From positions 2,914,001-2,978,000 of the forward strand of contig NZ_CP035103.1 in the NCBI RefSeq assembly GCF_006094695.1: a stretch of 64,000 bases of DNA, in the 5' to 3' direction. How positions within the stretch are numbered: the stretch's first letter is position 1; every line of letters begins with the position of its first letter. A program made the position numbers and the translations under genes. This DNA comes from Kocuria rosea (GTDB lineage: Bacteria > Actinomycetota > Actinomycetes > Actinomycetales > Micrococcaceae). Below the pieces are notes generated by a model. That model saw nothing but the letters and a program-made list of their open reading frames with translations, searched no databases and was not told the origin of the DNA. Below are positions 43,981 to 52,722 of this stretch, piece after piece.

Positions 43981-45018
43981 TCAGGCGCGGGCGGCCACCG
44001 GTGCCGTGCTGTAGAGCTCCGGCTTCGGCTGCATCCGCACGGGCACGATCTCCCCGCTGGCCTGCGCCCGGACGCCGGCCTCGCAGCACGCGGCCGTGGC
44101 GTAGCCGTCCCATGCGGAGGGCCCGCCGATCTGCCCGCGCGCGGCGGCGTCGACCCACGCCTGGATCTCGCGGTCGTAGGCCTCGACGAAGCGCTCCTCG
44201 AAGCCCGGGGTGACGCTGCCGCCCCAGGTGCCGGCCGTGCGGACGTAGGGTTCGGTGTCGCCGCCGATGCCCACCACACCGGTCTCGAAGGACGCCTGCG
44301 TGGCGACCTGGTAGCCGAACTGCGCGTTGACGTAGGCCTCGACCTGGGCGAGGATCCCGGACTCGGTCTCCATGAGCACCAGCTGCGGGTCCTTCTGGCC
44401 CTCCGGGGCGTTGCGGGTGGAGCGCCCGATCCGGACCTGGACCGAGGTGATCTCCTCCCCGGTGAAGAAGCGCACGGCGTCGAACTCGTGCACCACGGAG
44501 TCGTTGATGATCATCTCGTTGGTGAACCCGGGCGGGGTGGTCGGGTTGCGGTGCTGGTGGTGCAGGGTCAGCAGCTCCCCGTAGGTCTGCTCCTCGATCA
44601 TCCGGCGCAGGGCGAGATAGCCCGCGTCGAAGCGGCGCATGAAGCCGACCTGGATCAGCTGCCGGCCGGCGGCGACCTCGGCCTCGACCACGCGCCAGGA
44701 GGACTCCGCGTCCGGGGTCAGCGGCTTCTCGCACAGCGTGGGCAGCCCGTGCTCGATCGCGGACAGCAGCACCTGCTCGTGCAGGAACCCGGGGGTGGCG
44801 ATGAGGGCGGCGTCGATGTCGTCCCGGTCGAGCACCTCCTGGAAGTCGGTGTGGGCCACCGCGCCGGGGATGTGGGCGATGGCGGCCTCGGCCCGGGCCC
44901 GGTCGATGTCGACGACGGCGGCGATCTCGGCGCCGTTGATCCGGCGGTGGATGCGCTCGATGTGGTCGGCGCCCATGCGGCCGGCTCCGACGACGGCTAC
45001 GCGCAGCGGGGTGTTCAT
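43981..45018 (-). CDS. iolG: Inositol 2-dehydrogenase (Gfo/Idh/MocA)
   Basis: A 345-residue NAD-dependent dehydrogenase, the likely first enzyme of myo-inositol breakdown. It begins LRVAVVGAGRMGADHIERIH, with EKP in LPTLCEKPLTPDAESS. The substrate domain contains GFMRRFDAGYLALRRMIEEQ and NDSVVHEFDAVRFFTGEE, where the aspartate-histidine pattern of family members reads with asparagine-aspartate and histidine. ATG 45018 follows GGAAGGAG. It lies behind the iolA terminator on the same strand, so it may be read through or separately promoted. A second IolG-like protein is encoded with the ABC importer. Confidence 0.9.
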   Translation of the reverse strand: MNTPLRVAVVGAGRMGADHIERIHRRINGAEIAAVVDIDRARAEAAIAHIPGAVAHTDFQEVLDRDDIDAALIATPGFLHEQVLLSAIEHGLPTLCEKPLTPDAESSWRVVEAEVAAGRQLIQVGFMRRFDAGYLALRRMIEEQTYGELLTLHHQHRNPTTPPGFTNEMIINDSVVHEFDAVRFFTGEEITSVQVRIGRSTRNAPEGQKDPQLVLMETESGILAQVEAYVNAQFGYQVATQASFETGVVGIGGDTEPYVRTAGTWGGSVTPGFEERFVEAYDREIQAWVDAAARGQIGGPSAWDGYATAACCEAGVRAQASGEIVPVRMQPKPELYSTAPVAARA

Positions 45019-45061
45019 GGTGTTCTCCTTCCGCCGCCCCTGCGGGGCGGGATGTGCGGGG

Positions 45062-45093
45062 CGCTCCCGCCGGTCCGGGGACCGGCGGGAGCG
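45062..45093 (-). terminator. Terminator after iolA
   Basis: A perfect 15-bp stem (CGCTCCCGCCGGTCC and its complement) with a two-base loop, 14 bp after the iolA stop and before the next dehydrogenase gene. Confidence 0.65.
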
Positions 45094-45106
45094 GGTGGCG
45101 TGCGGG

Positions 45107-46642
45107 TCAGTGGTCGGACGAGGACGGGAAGGCGAAGGACGCCCCCGAGGCGTGGTGCGGCTCGGGCCAGCGCTCGGTGATGGCCTTGCCGCGGGTGTAG
45201 AAGCGCACGCCGTCGGGCCCGTAGATGTGGTGGTCGCCGAACAGGGAGGCCTTCCAGCCGCCGAAGGAGTGCCAGGCGACGGGCACGGGGATCGGGACGT
45301 TGACGCCGATCATGCCCACGGTCACCTGCCGCTTGAACTGGCGGGCGTAGGCGCCGGAGGAGGTGAAGATCGCGGTGCCGTTGCCGTACGGGTTGGCGTT
45401 GATGACCTCGATGCCCTCCTCCAGGGTGTCCACGCGCAGCACCACGAGGACGGGCCCGAAGATCTCCTCCTCGTAGGCCTGCATGTCCTTCCGAACCCGG
45501 TCCAGGACGGTGGGGCCCACGAAGAAGCCGTCCTCGTGGTCCTTCACGATCAGGTCGCGGCCGTCCACGACGACGGCGGCGCCGTCCTGCTCGGCGGCGG
45601 TGACGATTCGGCGCACCCGGTCCCGGGACGCGGGGGTGATGACGGGGCCCATGTCGGAGGAGGCGTCCATGCCGTTGCCCACGGTGATGTCCTTGGCGCG
45701 GGCGGCCAGCTTGTCCACGAGCAGGTCCGCGGCCTCGCCGACGGCCACGGCCACGGACACGGCCATGCAGCGCTCCCCGGCGGAGCCGAAGGCGGCCGCC
45801 GTGAGGTTGTCGGCCGCGGAGTCCATGTCCGCGTCCGGCAGCACGATCGCGTGGTTCTTCGCCCCGCCGAGGGCCTGGACGCGCTTGCCGTGCTTGGTCG
45901 CGGTCTCGTGCACGTACTGCGCGATCGGGGTGGAGCCCACGAACGAGATGCCGTCCACGTCCGGGTGGGTCAGCAGCCCGTCCACGGCCTCCTTGCCGCC
46001 GTGCAGCACCTGGAACACCCCGTCCGGCAGTCCGGCCCGCTGCCACAGCTCGGCGATCAGCAGGGCCGGGGAGGGGTCCCGCTCGGAAGGCTTGAGGATG
46101 AAGGCGTTGCCGGTGGCGATCGCCACCGGCGCCATCCACAGCGGCACCATGACGGGGAAGTTGAACGGGGTGATGCCCGCGACCACGCCGAGGGGCTGGC
46201 GGAAGGAGTAGACGTCGATGCCGGTGGAGAACTGGTCGGAGTACTCCCCCTTGAGCTGCTCGGCGATCCCGCAGGCGAACTCGACGACCTCGAGGCCGCG
46301 GCCCACCTCGCCCTTGGCGTCTGAGAGCACCTTGCCGTGCTCGGCGGTGATCAGGGCGGCGAGGTCGTCGGTGTGGGCGGCCACGAGCTCGCGGAACTTG
46401 AACAGCACGGCGGTGCGCTTGGCCAGGGACACGTCGCCCCACGAGTCGGCGGCCGCCCGGGCCGCGGCCACCGTGGTCTGCAGGTCCTCGTCGGTGGCCA
46501 GGTGCAGGATGCCGGACACCTGCCCGGTGGCGGGGTTGTAGATCTCCTGGGTGCGGTCACCGGTGCCGGGCGTGCGGGCCCCGGCGATGAAGTGCTCGAC
46601 GTGCTGGATCTGCTGGTCGGTCCTGTCGATCTGCTGGGTCAT
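45107..46642 (-). CDS. iolA: Methylmalonate/malonate-semialdehyde dehydrogenase (CoA-acylating)
   Basis: Oxidises malonate semialdehyde, the aldol product of inositol breakdown, to acetyl-CoA and CO2 using NAD and CoA. The 511-residue aldehyde dehydrogenase shows the MMSDH pattern: GVVAGITPFNFPVMVPLWMA, a cofactor region FILKPSERDPSPALLI, and the catalytic cysteine in GSAGERCMAVSVAV; the usual active-site glutamate region reads ALGGAKNHAIV, as in MMSDH. It lies 12 bp after iolD, with AGGAGGAG before ATG 46642, and ends the operon. Confidence 0.95.
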   Translation of the reverse strand: MTQQIDRTDQQIQHVEHFIAGARTPGTGDRTQEIYNPATGQVSGILHLATDEDLQTTVAAARAAADSWGDVSLAKRTAVLFKFRELVAAHTDDLAALITAEHGKVLSDAKGEVGRGLEVVEFACGIAEQLKGEYSDQFSTGIDVYSFRQPLGVVAGITPFNFPVMVPLWMAPVAIATGNAFILKPSERDPSPALLIAELWQRAGLPDGVFQVLHGGKEAVDGLLTHPDVDGISFVGSTPIAQYVHETATKHGKRVQALGGAKNHAIVLPDADMDSAADNLTAAAFGSAGERCMAVSVAVAVGEAADLLVDKLAARAKDITVGNGMDASSDMGPVITPASRDRVRRIVTAAEQDGAAVVVDGRDLIVKDHEDGFFVGPTVLDRVRKDMQAYEEEIFGPVLVVLRVDTLEEGIEVINANPYGNGTAIFTSSGAYARQFKRQVTVGMIGVNVPIPVPVAWHSFGGWKASLFGDHHIYGPDGVRFYTRGKAITERWPEPHHASGASFAFPSSSDH

Positions 46643-46654
46643 GGGACTCCTCCT

Positions 46655-48610
46655 TCAGTTCCCCAGCAGCGGACGCTGCCGGGCCTTGTGCTGCTGGTAG
46701 GCCTCGTAGGCCTCGTTCGTGGACTCGAGGGTGGCGGTGCCCGTGACGGGCACGTCCCACCAGGACTCGGAGCTGGGCGCGTCGATCAGCGGGTCCGACT
46801 CCACGTGCACGAGCACGGGACCGGAGCCCTCGGGCACGGCCTTGGCCTCGGCCACGCACCGCTGCAGCCGGTCGATCACGCCCTCGCCGGGCTCGACCCG
46901 CAGCACGCGCACGCCGAGGGACTCGGCGTTCGTGGCGAGGTCGATCGGCAGCGTCGAGCCGTCGTCGAAGCTGTGCCGGGCCCCGTCGAGGTAGCGGTAC
47001 TTCGTGCCGAAGCGCTGGGACCCCAGCTGCTCCGAGAGCGCGCCGATCGAGGCGTAGCCGTGGTTCTGGATCAGCACCACCACGAGCTTGAGCCCCTCGG
47101 CCACGGCCGTGACGAGCTCGGTGTGCATCATCAGGTAGGAGCCGTCCCCGACCATGACGACGACGTCGCGCGCGTCCTGCGGCGTCCCGGCCCGCTGGGC
47201 CTCGGCCACGGCGGCCCGCTTGACCCCGAGCCCGCCGGCGATCTCGTAGCCCATGCAGGAGAACGCGTACTCGACGTGGTAGCCGAAGGCGTCCTTGACC
47301 CGCCACATCTTGTGCAGGTCACCGGGCAGCGAGCCCGCCGCGCACACGACGACGTCGCGGTCGTCCATGGCCTCGTTGACGGCCCCGATGATCTCGTTCT
47401 GGCTGGGCAGCGGCAGGTGCCGCTCGGAGAACGCCGCGTCCACGGTCGCGTCCCAGCGCTGCTTCTCGGCTTCGACGGTCGCCGCGAGGTCCGCACCGAC
47501 CCGGTACCCGCCCAGCGCCTGCGTCAGTTCGACGAGCGTCTTGCGGGCGTCGGCGACGACCGGCACGGCGGTGCCCTGCTTGTAGGCGTCGAACGCCGCG
47601 ACGTTGATGTTGACGAAGCGCACGTCCGGGTGCTGGAACGCGGTGCGGGACGCGGTGGTGAAGTCCTCGTACCGGGTGCCGATGCCGATCACCAGGTCGG
47701 CGTCGGCGACCACGGCGTTGGAGGCCGTGGAGCCGGTGGAGCCGACGGCCCCGAGGCACAGCGGGTGGTCCCAGTCCATGACCCCCACGCCCGCCTGGGT
47801 GTAGGTCACGGGGATCCCGGTGGTCTCGGCGAACTCGGCCAGCGCCTCGGTGGCGAAGGAGTAGTGCACCCCGCCGCCGGCGATGACCACGGGCCGCTCG
47901 GCCGCACGGATCGCCGCGACGGCCGCGCGGACGTCCTCCTCCTCGGGCGCCGGCCGGCGGATCCGCCACTCCCGGGGGGCGAGGAACTCCTCGGGCACCT
48001 CCAGCGGCTCGGCCTGCACGTCCTGCGGGAGCGCGATCGTCACGGCGCCGGTCTCGGCCGGGTCCGTGAGCACCCGCATGCCGTTGAGCAGCGCCGAGAA
48101 GAGCTGCTCCGGCCGCCAGACGCGGTCGAAGTAGCGGGACACCGGCCGGAAGACGTCGTTGACGGTGATGTCGTTGGCGTCGGGGCGCTCGAGCTGCTGG
48201 AGCACCGGGTCCGGGCGCCGGGAGGCGAACTGGTCCGAGGGGAACAGCAGCGCGGGCAGCCGGTTCGTGGTGGCCAGGGCGGCGCCGGTCACCATGTTGG
48301 TGGCGCCGGGGCCGATCGAGGTGGACACCGCGAAGGTGGCCCGGCGCCGGGTGTGCCGGGCGTAGCCGACGGCCTGGTGCACCTGGGCCTGCTCGTTGCG
48401 GCCCTGGTAGTAGGGCATCAGGGCGGGGTCCTGGGCCTGGTACTGCTTCAGGGCCTGCCCCACCCCGGCCACGTTGCCGTGGCCGAAGATGCCGAACATG
48501 CCCGGGATCGTGCGCTGCCGGTACTCCTCGGCACCGATCCGGTCGACGGTCCACTGGTTGGCCAGGAACTCCACGAGCGCCTGGGAGACGGAGAGGGTGC
48601 GGGTGCTCAT
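46655..48610 (-). CDS. iolD: 3D-(3,5/4)-trihydroxycyclohexane-1,2-dione hydrolase
   Basis: Thiamine-diphosphate enzyme that opens the inositol ring to 5-deoxy-glucuronate. The 651-residue protein has the three ThDP domains. The N-terminal part includes TIPGMFGIFGHGNVAGVGQA, with the glutamate before it expected to activate ThDP. The C-terminal cofactor-binding region has VVVMVGDGSYLMMHTELVTA, the GDG motif, followed by the asparagine in IQNHGYASIGALSEQ. Sequence and length fit IolD closely. It overlaps the aldolase gene by four bases (ATGA), and iolA follows. Confidence 0.97.
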   Translation of the reverse strand: MSTRTLSVSQALVEFLANQWTVDRIGAEEYRQRTIPGMFGIFGHGNVAGVGQALKQYQAQDPALMPYYQGRNEQAQVHQAVGYARHTRRRATFAVSTSIGPGATNMVTGAALATTNRLPALLFPSDQFASRRPDPVLQQLERPDANDITVNDVFRPVSRYFDRVWRPEQLFSALLNGMRVLTDPAETGAVTIALPQDVQAEPLEVPEEFLAPREWRIRRPAPEEEDVRAAVAAIRAAERPVVIAGGGVHYSFATEALAEFAETTGIPVTYTQAGVGVMDWDHPLCLGAVGSTGSTASNAVVADADLVIGIGTRYEDFTTASRTAFQHPDVRFVNINVAAFDAYKQGTAVPVVADARKTLVELTQALGGYRVGADLAATVEAEKQRWDATVDAAFSERHLPLPSQNEIIGAVNEAMDDRDVVVCAAGSLPGDLHKMWRVKDAFGYHVEYAFSCMGYEIAGGLGVKRAAVAEAQRAGTPQDARDVVVMVGDGSYLMMHTELVTAVAEGLKLVVVLIQNHGYASIGALSEQLGSQRFGTKYRYLDGARHSFDDGSTLPIDLATNAESLGVRVLRVEPGEGVIDRLQRCVAEAKAVPEGSGPVLVHVESDPLIDAPSSESWWDVPVTGTATLESTNEAYEAYQQHKARQRPLLGN

Positions 48611-49545
48611 CGGGCGGCTCCTTCCTCGACGGTGTGCCCCTTGAGCAGGGACGCGGCGGTGGCCACGGCGCCGGCGACGTCGCCGTCCTCGGGGTAGAGG
48701 AGGGTGCGGCCGACGGTCAGGCCCTGCACGCCGGGCAGCGCGAGGGCGGCCTCCCAGGTCGCGAAGACCTCGTCGGGCCGGCCGCTCGGGTCACCGCCCA
48801 GCAGGACCGTGGGCAGGGTGGTGGCCGCCATGACGCGCTCCATGTCCTCGACCACGGGAAGCTTCATCCACGTGTGCGCGGAGGTTCCCCCGAGCCCCTG
48901 GGCGATCGCCACGGACTGGATCACGGCGTCGGCGGAGAGGTCGTTGACGATGCCGGTGCCGGTGATCCGGGAGATGAACGGCTCCACCATCGCGATGAGG
49001 CCGAGGGCGGCGAGGGAGTCCACCGCCCTGGCGGTGTTCTCCAGGACGGAGGTGGTGTGCGGGTCCTCGAAGCAGATGCGGGTGAGCATCTTGCCGCCGT
49101 CGGCGCCGATCCGGTCCAGGGCCTCGGCGGTGTGCCCCGTGAAGCGGTCGTCGATCTCGTTGACGAGGCCCGGCAGTCCGCCGCGGTTCATGGAGCCGAA
49201 GACGAGCTTGCCCTCGAGCGCCCCGAGCAGCAGCAGGTCGTCCAGCACGTCCGGGGAGGCGAGCACGCCGTCCACCTGGGGGTCCGCCAGGGCGATCTGC
49301 AGCCGGTCGAGCAGGCTGCGCCGGTCGGCCATGGCGTCGGCCTCGCCGCGCACCCGCAGGGCGCCGCGGGCCGCGTGGTCGGCGGCGACGACGAAGTTCT
49401 GCCGCCCGTGCACGGGTCCGGGGTGACGACGGCGGGAGTCCGCGGCGCGCTGGACGGCGCGCGGGTCCTCCAGCCGGACCCGGGTCAGGTGCTCGTAGCG
49501 GCGGGGGTCCGCCGTGTCGAGCTCGAGGGGGGTGGTCGTGGTCAT
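48607..49545 (-). CDS. Cgl0159-type class I aldolase-like protein of the inositol pathway
   Basis: A 312-residue (beta/alpha)8 protein of the family named after Cgl0159 of the Corynebacterium glutamicum inositol cluster. It has FVVAADHAARGALRVRGEAD near the start, GLIAMVEPFISRITGTGIVN, and TWMKLPVVEDMERVMAATTL, a lysine-bearing strand that fits Schiff-base aldolases. It most likely cleaves 2-deoxy-5-keto-gluconate 6-phosphate into dihydroxyacetone phosphate and malonate semialdehyde, the IolJ step, for which no other candidate is present in this island. It is coupled to iolC (ATGA overlap upstream) and iolD. Confidence 0.85.
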   Translation of the reverse strand: MTTTTPLELDTADPRRYEHLTRVRLEDPRAVQRAADSRRRHPGPVHGRQNFVVAADHAARGALRVRGEADAMADRRSLLDRLQIALADPQVDGVLASPDVLDDLLLLGALEGKLVFGSMNRGGLPGLVNEIDDRFTGHTAEALDRIGADGGKMLTRICFEDPHTTSVLENTARAVDSLAALGLIAMVEPFISRITGTGIVNDLSADAVIQSVAIAQGLGGTSAHTWMKLPVVEDMERVMAATTLPTVLLGGDPSGRPDEVFATWEAALALPGVQGLTVGRTLLYPEDGDVAGAVATAASLLKGHTVEEGAAR

Positions 49546-50528
49546 CGGGTGGCTCCTTCGGGTACGGCGCGGCCGCGCTCGCGCAGCAGCTGGAAGACCT
49601 CGGCGGGGGTGGGCATGGCGTCGGAGCAGGAGATCTTCGAGGCCACGATCGCGCCTGAGGCGTTGGCGTAGTCGAGGACCTGCTCGAGGCTCCAGCCCTG
49701 GTTGATGCCGTGGCAGAAGGCCCCGCCGAAGGAGTCGCCGGCGCCGAGGCCGTTGACGGTCTCCACCGGGACGGGGGCCGAGACCACGCGCTCGTCGCGG
49801 GTCTTGGCCATGACCCCCTCGGGGCCGAGCTTGACGACGGCGATCCGCACGCCGGCCTCCAGCAGCCGGTCGGCCTGCTCGTCGGGGGTGCCCTCCCCCA
49901 CGGCCACCGCGCACTCCTTGTCGTTGCCGATGGCGATGGTCACGTGGCCGAGCAGCTCGTGGACCTGCGCGCGGGCGTCCTCCTCGGACTCCCAGAACAT
50001 GGGCCGGTAGTCGAGGTCCAGGATCGTGTGCTGGTCGGCCCGCAGCTGCTCGCGGGGACGGGCCTCGTGGGCGGCGAAGTGGGCCGCCCGGGACGGCTCC
50101 TGGCACAGGCCCGTGACGGTGGACCACAGGATCCGCGTGTCGGCCACGACCTCGGTGTCGATCTCCTCGGGCCGGATCTGCAGGTCCGGGGCCGTGGGGA
50201 AGCGTCCGTAGAAGTACAGCGGGAAGTCCTCGGGCGGGCGGATCGCGCAGAACGTGGCGGGGGTCTGCAGCCCCGGCACGGCGCTCACGAACCGGTCGTC
50301 CACGCCGTAGCGGGTGAGCTCGCGGTGCAGGAAGGTGGCGAACGGGTCGTCGCCGGTGCGGGTGATCACCGCGGTGGACTCGCCGTGGCGGGCCGCGGCG
50401 ACCGCCACGTTCGACGGCGATCCGCCGAGGTACTTGCGGAACGTGGTCACGTCCTCGAGTCCGACGCCGATGTCGTCGGGGTAGATGTCGACGCTGATGC
50501 GTCCCAGGGTCACGACGTCGTAGCTCAC
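49542..50528 (-). CDS. iolC: 5-dehydro-2-deoxygluconokinase
   Basis: Phosphorylates 2-deoxy-5-keto-gluconate with ATP. The 328-residue PfkB-family kinase begins SYDVVTLGRISVDIYPDDIG, shows the substrate block FRKYLGGSPSNVAVAAARHG, and ends with the catalytic signature VETVNGLGAGDSFGGAFCHG containing the base aspartate. GTG 50528 overlaps the stop of the upstream isomerase gene (GTGA), and its own stop overlaps the next start. Length and motifs are those of IolC without a fused aldolase domain. Confidence 0.95.
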   Translation of the reverse strand: MSYDVVTLGRISVDIYPDDIGVGLEDVTTFRKYLGGSPSNVAVAAARHGESTAVITRTGDDPFATFLHRELTRYGVDDRFVSAVPGLQTPATFCAIRPPEDFPLYFYGRFPTAPDLQIRPEEIDTEVVADTRILWSTVTGLCQEPSRAAHFAAHEARPREQLRADQHTILDLDYRPMFWESEEDARAQVHELLGHVTIAIGNDKECAVAVGEGTPDEQADRLLEAGVRIAVVKLGPEGVMAKTRDERVVSAPVPVETVNGLGAGDSFGGAFCHGINQGWSLEQVLDYANASGAIVASKISCSDAMPTPAEVFQLLRERGRAVPEGATR

Positions 50529-51451
50529 GCGTGGGCCTCCGTCCTCTGCTCGGTGTGCTGCGGGGTGCCGGCGGCGGCCTTCCGGGCCGCCTCGGCGCGC
50601 TCGGTCATCTGCTCCAGCTGGTAGCGGGAGACCTCCATCGCGCTCTCGTCCTCGGCGAAGACCGAGGAGACCATCACGGAGTCCGCCCGGTCGAGGAAGC
50701 CGTTGGTGGCGAGGCCGCCGAAGAACTCGTCCCAGTCGACGTCGCCGTCGCCGATCTTCAGGTGCTGGTGCACCCGGGCGGCGTTGCCCGGGGGGTTGGT
50801 GATGTAGCGCAGCCCGTGCGAGCGGTGGTGGTCCATCGTGTCCGCCACGTGCACCACGCGCAGGCGGTCGCCCACCGCGGCCATGATCTCCAGGGGTGCG
50901 TCCTCCATGTGGAAGGTGTGCGGGGCCACGTAGGCGAAGCCGAGGTTCGGGGAGTTCACGCCCCGGATCACCCGCCACGCCGCCAGGCCCTGCTCCACGA
51001 AGTCGTCGGGGTGCGGGTCGATGGCGATGTGCACGCCCTCCGCCTCGATGAGGGGCAGGAGCTCCTCCATGGAGCGGTAGAACGCGCGCTCGGACTCCTC
51101 GGAGAGCTCGGGCCGGCCCGAGAACTCGGTGTTCATCTGCTGCACCCCGAGGTCCACGGTCATCCGGACGGCGCGCTTCCAGTACCGCACGGCGGCCTCA
51201 CGGGCGTCGGGGTCCGGGGAGGACCAGCGCAGCACGGGCAGCACGGAGGCGATCTGCACCCCGGCGGCACGGCAGGCCGCCCGCAGGTCCGCGACGAGCC
51301 GGTCGTCGGCCTTGGGGTGGCCGAAGAAGGGCAGGAAGTCGGCGTGCGGCGTGAGCTGCAGGTGGTCGTAGCCCAGGTCCGCGGCGAGCTGCGGGAACTC
51401 GAGCAGGGAGTGGGTGGAATGGAACGGGGTGGGATCGAGGGCGATCTTCAT
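50525..51451 (-). CDS. Sugar phosphate isomerase/epimerase of the iol operon (IolH-like)
   Basis: A 308-residue xylose isomerase-like TIM barrel, MKIALDPTPFHSTHSLLEFP to the end. Metal-ligand positions are visible in VQQMNTEFSGRPE (glutamate), VHIAIDPHPDDFVE (aspartate, histidine) and VVHVADTMDHHRSHG. IolH proteins of other inositol clusters are of this type and may epimerise inositol intermediates; the exact reaction is not known. It lies 34 bp after iolE, with GGAGA before ATG 51451, and is coupled to iolC. Confidence 0.88.
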   Translation of the reverse strand: MKIALDPTPFHSTHSLLEFPQLAADLGYDHLQLTPHADFLPFFGHPKADDRLVADLRAACRAAGVQIASVLPVLRWSSPDPDAREAAVRYWKRAVRMTVDLGVQQMNTEFSGRPELSEESERAFYRSMEELLPLIEAEGVHIAIDPHPDDFVEQGLAAWRVIRGVNSPNLGFAYVAPHTFHMEDAPLEIMAAVGDRLRVVHVADTMDHHRSHGLRYITNPPGNAARVHQHLKIGDGDVDWDEFFGGLATNGFLDRADSVMVSSVFAEDESAMEVSRYQLEQMTERAEAARKAAAGTPQHTEQRTEAHA

Positions 51452-51485
51452 GGGCGGATCTCCAGGTCTGTGGTGCGCGGACGGG

Positions 51486-52445
51486 TCAGCGGACGCGGGT
51501 GCGGGAGCCGCAGCCCAGCAGGTAGGAGCGCGTGCGGGTGGCGATGGGCAGCGGGACGTCGAAGGAGGAGACGGGGTACATGTCCTGCTCGACGATGCCG
51601 AAGACCGGTCGCTCCAGCTTCTCCACCTCCGCGATGACCTCCGCGAGGTCCGGCAGGCCGGCGGGCGGCTCGACCATGACACCGGCGAGGTTGGCCGCGG
51701 CCCAGGTCAGGTTCTCCCGGCGCACGCGTTCGAGGACCACGGGGTCGATCTGCTTCAGGTGCAGGTAGCCGATCCGCTCGGGGTAGCGGCGGATGAGGTC
51801 CACGGAGGACGCTCCCCCGTACTCGGCGTGGCCGGTGTCCAGGCAGAGGGTTACCAGCTCGGGGTCGGTGCGCTGCAGGAAGGTCTCGATGTCGGGCTGG
51901 CCGCACACGTGGGAGTCGGCGTGGGAGTGGAACTGCTGCTGCAGACCGAAGTCCTCGCGCAGCACCTTCCCCAGCCGGTCGTGGCCCTCGCACAGCGCGT
52001 TCCACTGCTCGGTGCTCAGGTGCTCGTTCTCGAGCGCCTGGCCCGTCACGTCGTCCCGCCACATGGCCGGGATCACCACGATGTGCTCGCCACCCATGGC
52101 GGCGGTCAGCTCAGCGACCTTCCGCGCGGGCTCCCACGCCTCCTGCCACTGGCCGGCGCCGCGATGGAACGCCGTGAAGACGGTGCCCGCCGAGACCTTC
52201 AGGCTGCGCTGGGCGAGCTCGTCGGCGAGCCGGGCGGGGTCCGTGGGCAGGTAGCCGTAGGGACCCAGCTCGATCCAGGAGTAGCCCGCCTCGGCGACCT
52301 CGTCGAGGAAGCGCTCCCAGGGGGTCTGCTTCGGGTCGTCGGCGAACCACACGCCCCAGGAGTCGGGGGCGGTGCCGATGAGGACGGGGTTCTGCTGCTG
52401 TGCCGCCGCGCCGGCGGTCGTGGAGGTCGCGCTCTGCTGCGCCAT
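51486..52445 (-). CDS. iolE: Inosose dehydratase (2-keto-myo-inositol dehydratase)
   Basis: Removes water from 2-keto-myo-inositol to give the trihydroxycyclohexane dione used by IolD. The 319-residue TIM barrel opens with the IolE signature LIGTAPDSWGVWFADDPKQT. It carries metal-ligand strands VSAGTVFTAFH, FHSHADSHVCGQPDIE, TLCLDTGHAEYGG and the late FGIVEQDMYPV. It is the first gene of the minus-strand iol operon (iolE, isomerase, iolC, aldolase, iolD, iolA) and its promoter overlaps a candidate operator. A glutamine- and alanine-rich N-terminal tail precedes the fold. Confidence 0.96.
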   Translation of the reverse strand: MAQQSATSTTAGAAAQQQNPVLIGTAPDSWGVWFADDPKQTPWERFLDEVAEAGYSWIELGPYGYLPTDPARLADELAQRSLKVSAGTVFTAFHRGAGQWQEAWEPARKVAELTAAMGGEHIVVIPAMWRDDVTGQALENEHLSTEQWNALCEGHDRLGKVLREDFGLQQQFHSHADSHVCGQPDIETFLQRTDPELVTLCLDTGHAEYGGASSVDLIRRYPERIGYLHLKQIDPVVLERVRRENLTWAAANLAGVMVEPPAGLPDLAEVIAEVEKLERPVFGIVEQDMYPVSSFDVPLPIATRTRSYLLGCGSRTRVR

Positions 52446-52526
52446 GGTGCCCTGCTTTCTGGTGCTGGACCGGCGTCACGGTGCGGATCCCGTGCGCCCG
52501 GCCGATCAGTGGTCCGGATCACAACC

Positions 52527-52554
52527 AGAATACGACATCAGGTCAGTTTGTAAA
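52527..52554 (-). promoter_or_regulatory. Promoter of the iolE operon
   Basis: On the minus strand TTTACA (52549-52554) and TATTCT (52527-52532) are spaced by 16 bp. This AT-rich promoter stands out from the GC-rich background and its -35 overlaps operator site 2. Confidence 0.6.
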
Positions 52555-52560
52555 GACATA
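52547..52560. promoter_or_regulatory. TGT-N4-ACA operator, site 2 (iolE operon)
   Basis: TTTGTAAAGACATA contains TGT and ACA four bases apart and covers the -35 of the iolE promoter, a position expected for repression. Confidence 0.5.
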
Positions 52561-52650
52561 CGGTCTAACTGCGCGCCCGGCGATCCCCGAGACCCGATTC
52601 GTGGCCACCGGAGGGGGCAAGGGACGCCCATCAGGTCTTTTCTTTGTCGT

Positions 52651-52664
52651 AATGTGTTGACATA
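52651..52664. promoter_or_regulatory. TGT-N4-ACA operator, site 3 (tautomerase gene)
   Basis: AATGTGTTGACATA contains the same half-sites and includes a perfect -35 TTGACA (52657-52662) for the plus-strand tautomerase gene. Confidence 0.5.
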
Positions 52665-52722
52665 CTTTCGAGCATGGTGGAACAGTCGTCCACCACGTGC
52701 CATCCACCGGAAGGACCCACCC

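Noticed and set aside
43421..44734. Minus-strand frame spanning lacI and inositol dehydrogenase
   Set aside because: It crosses a perfect bidirectional terminator and two real genes in other frames, and its translation is low-complexity.
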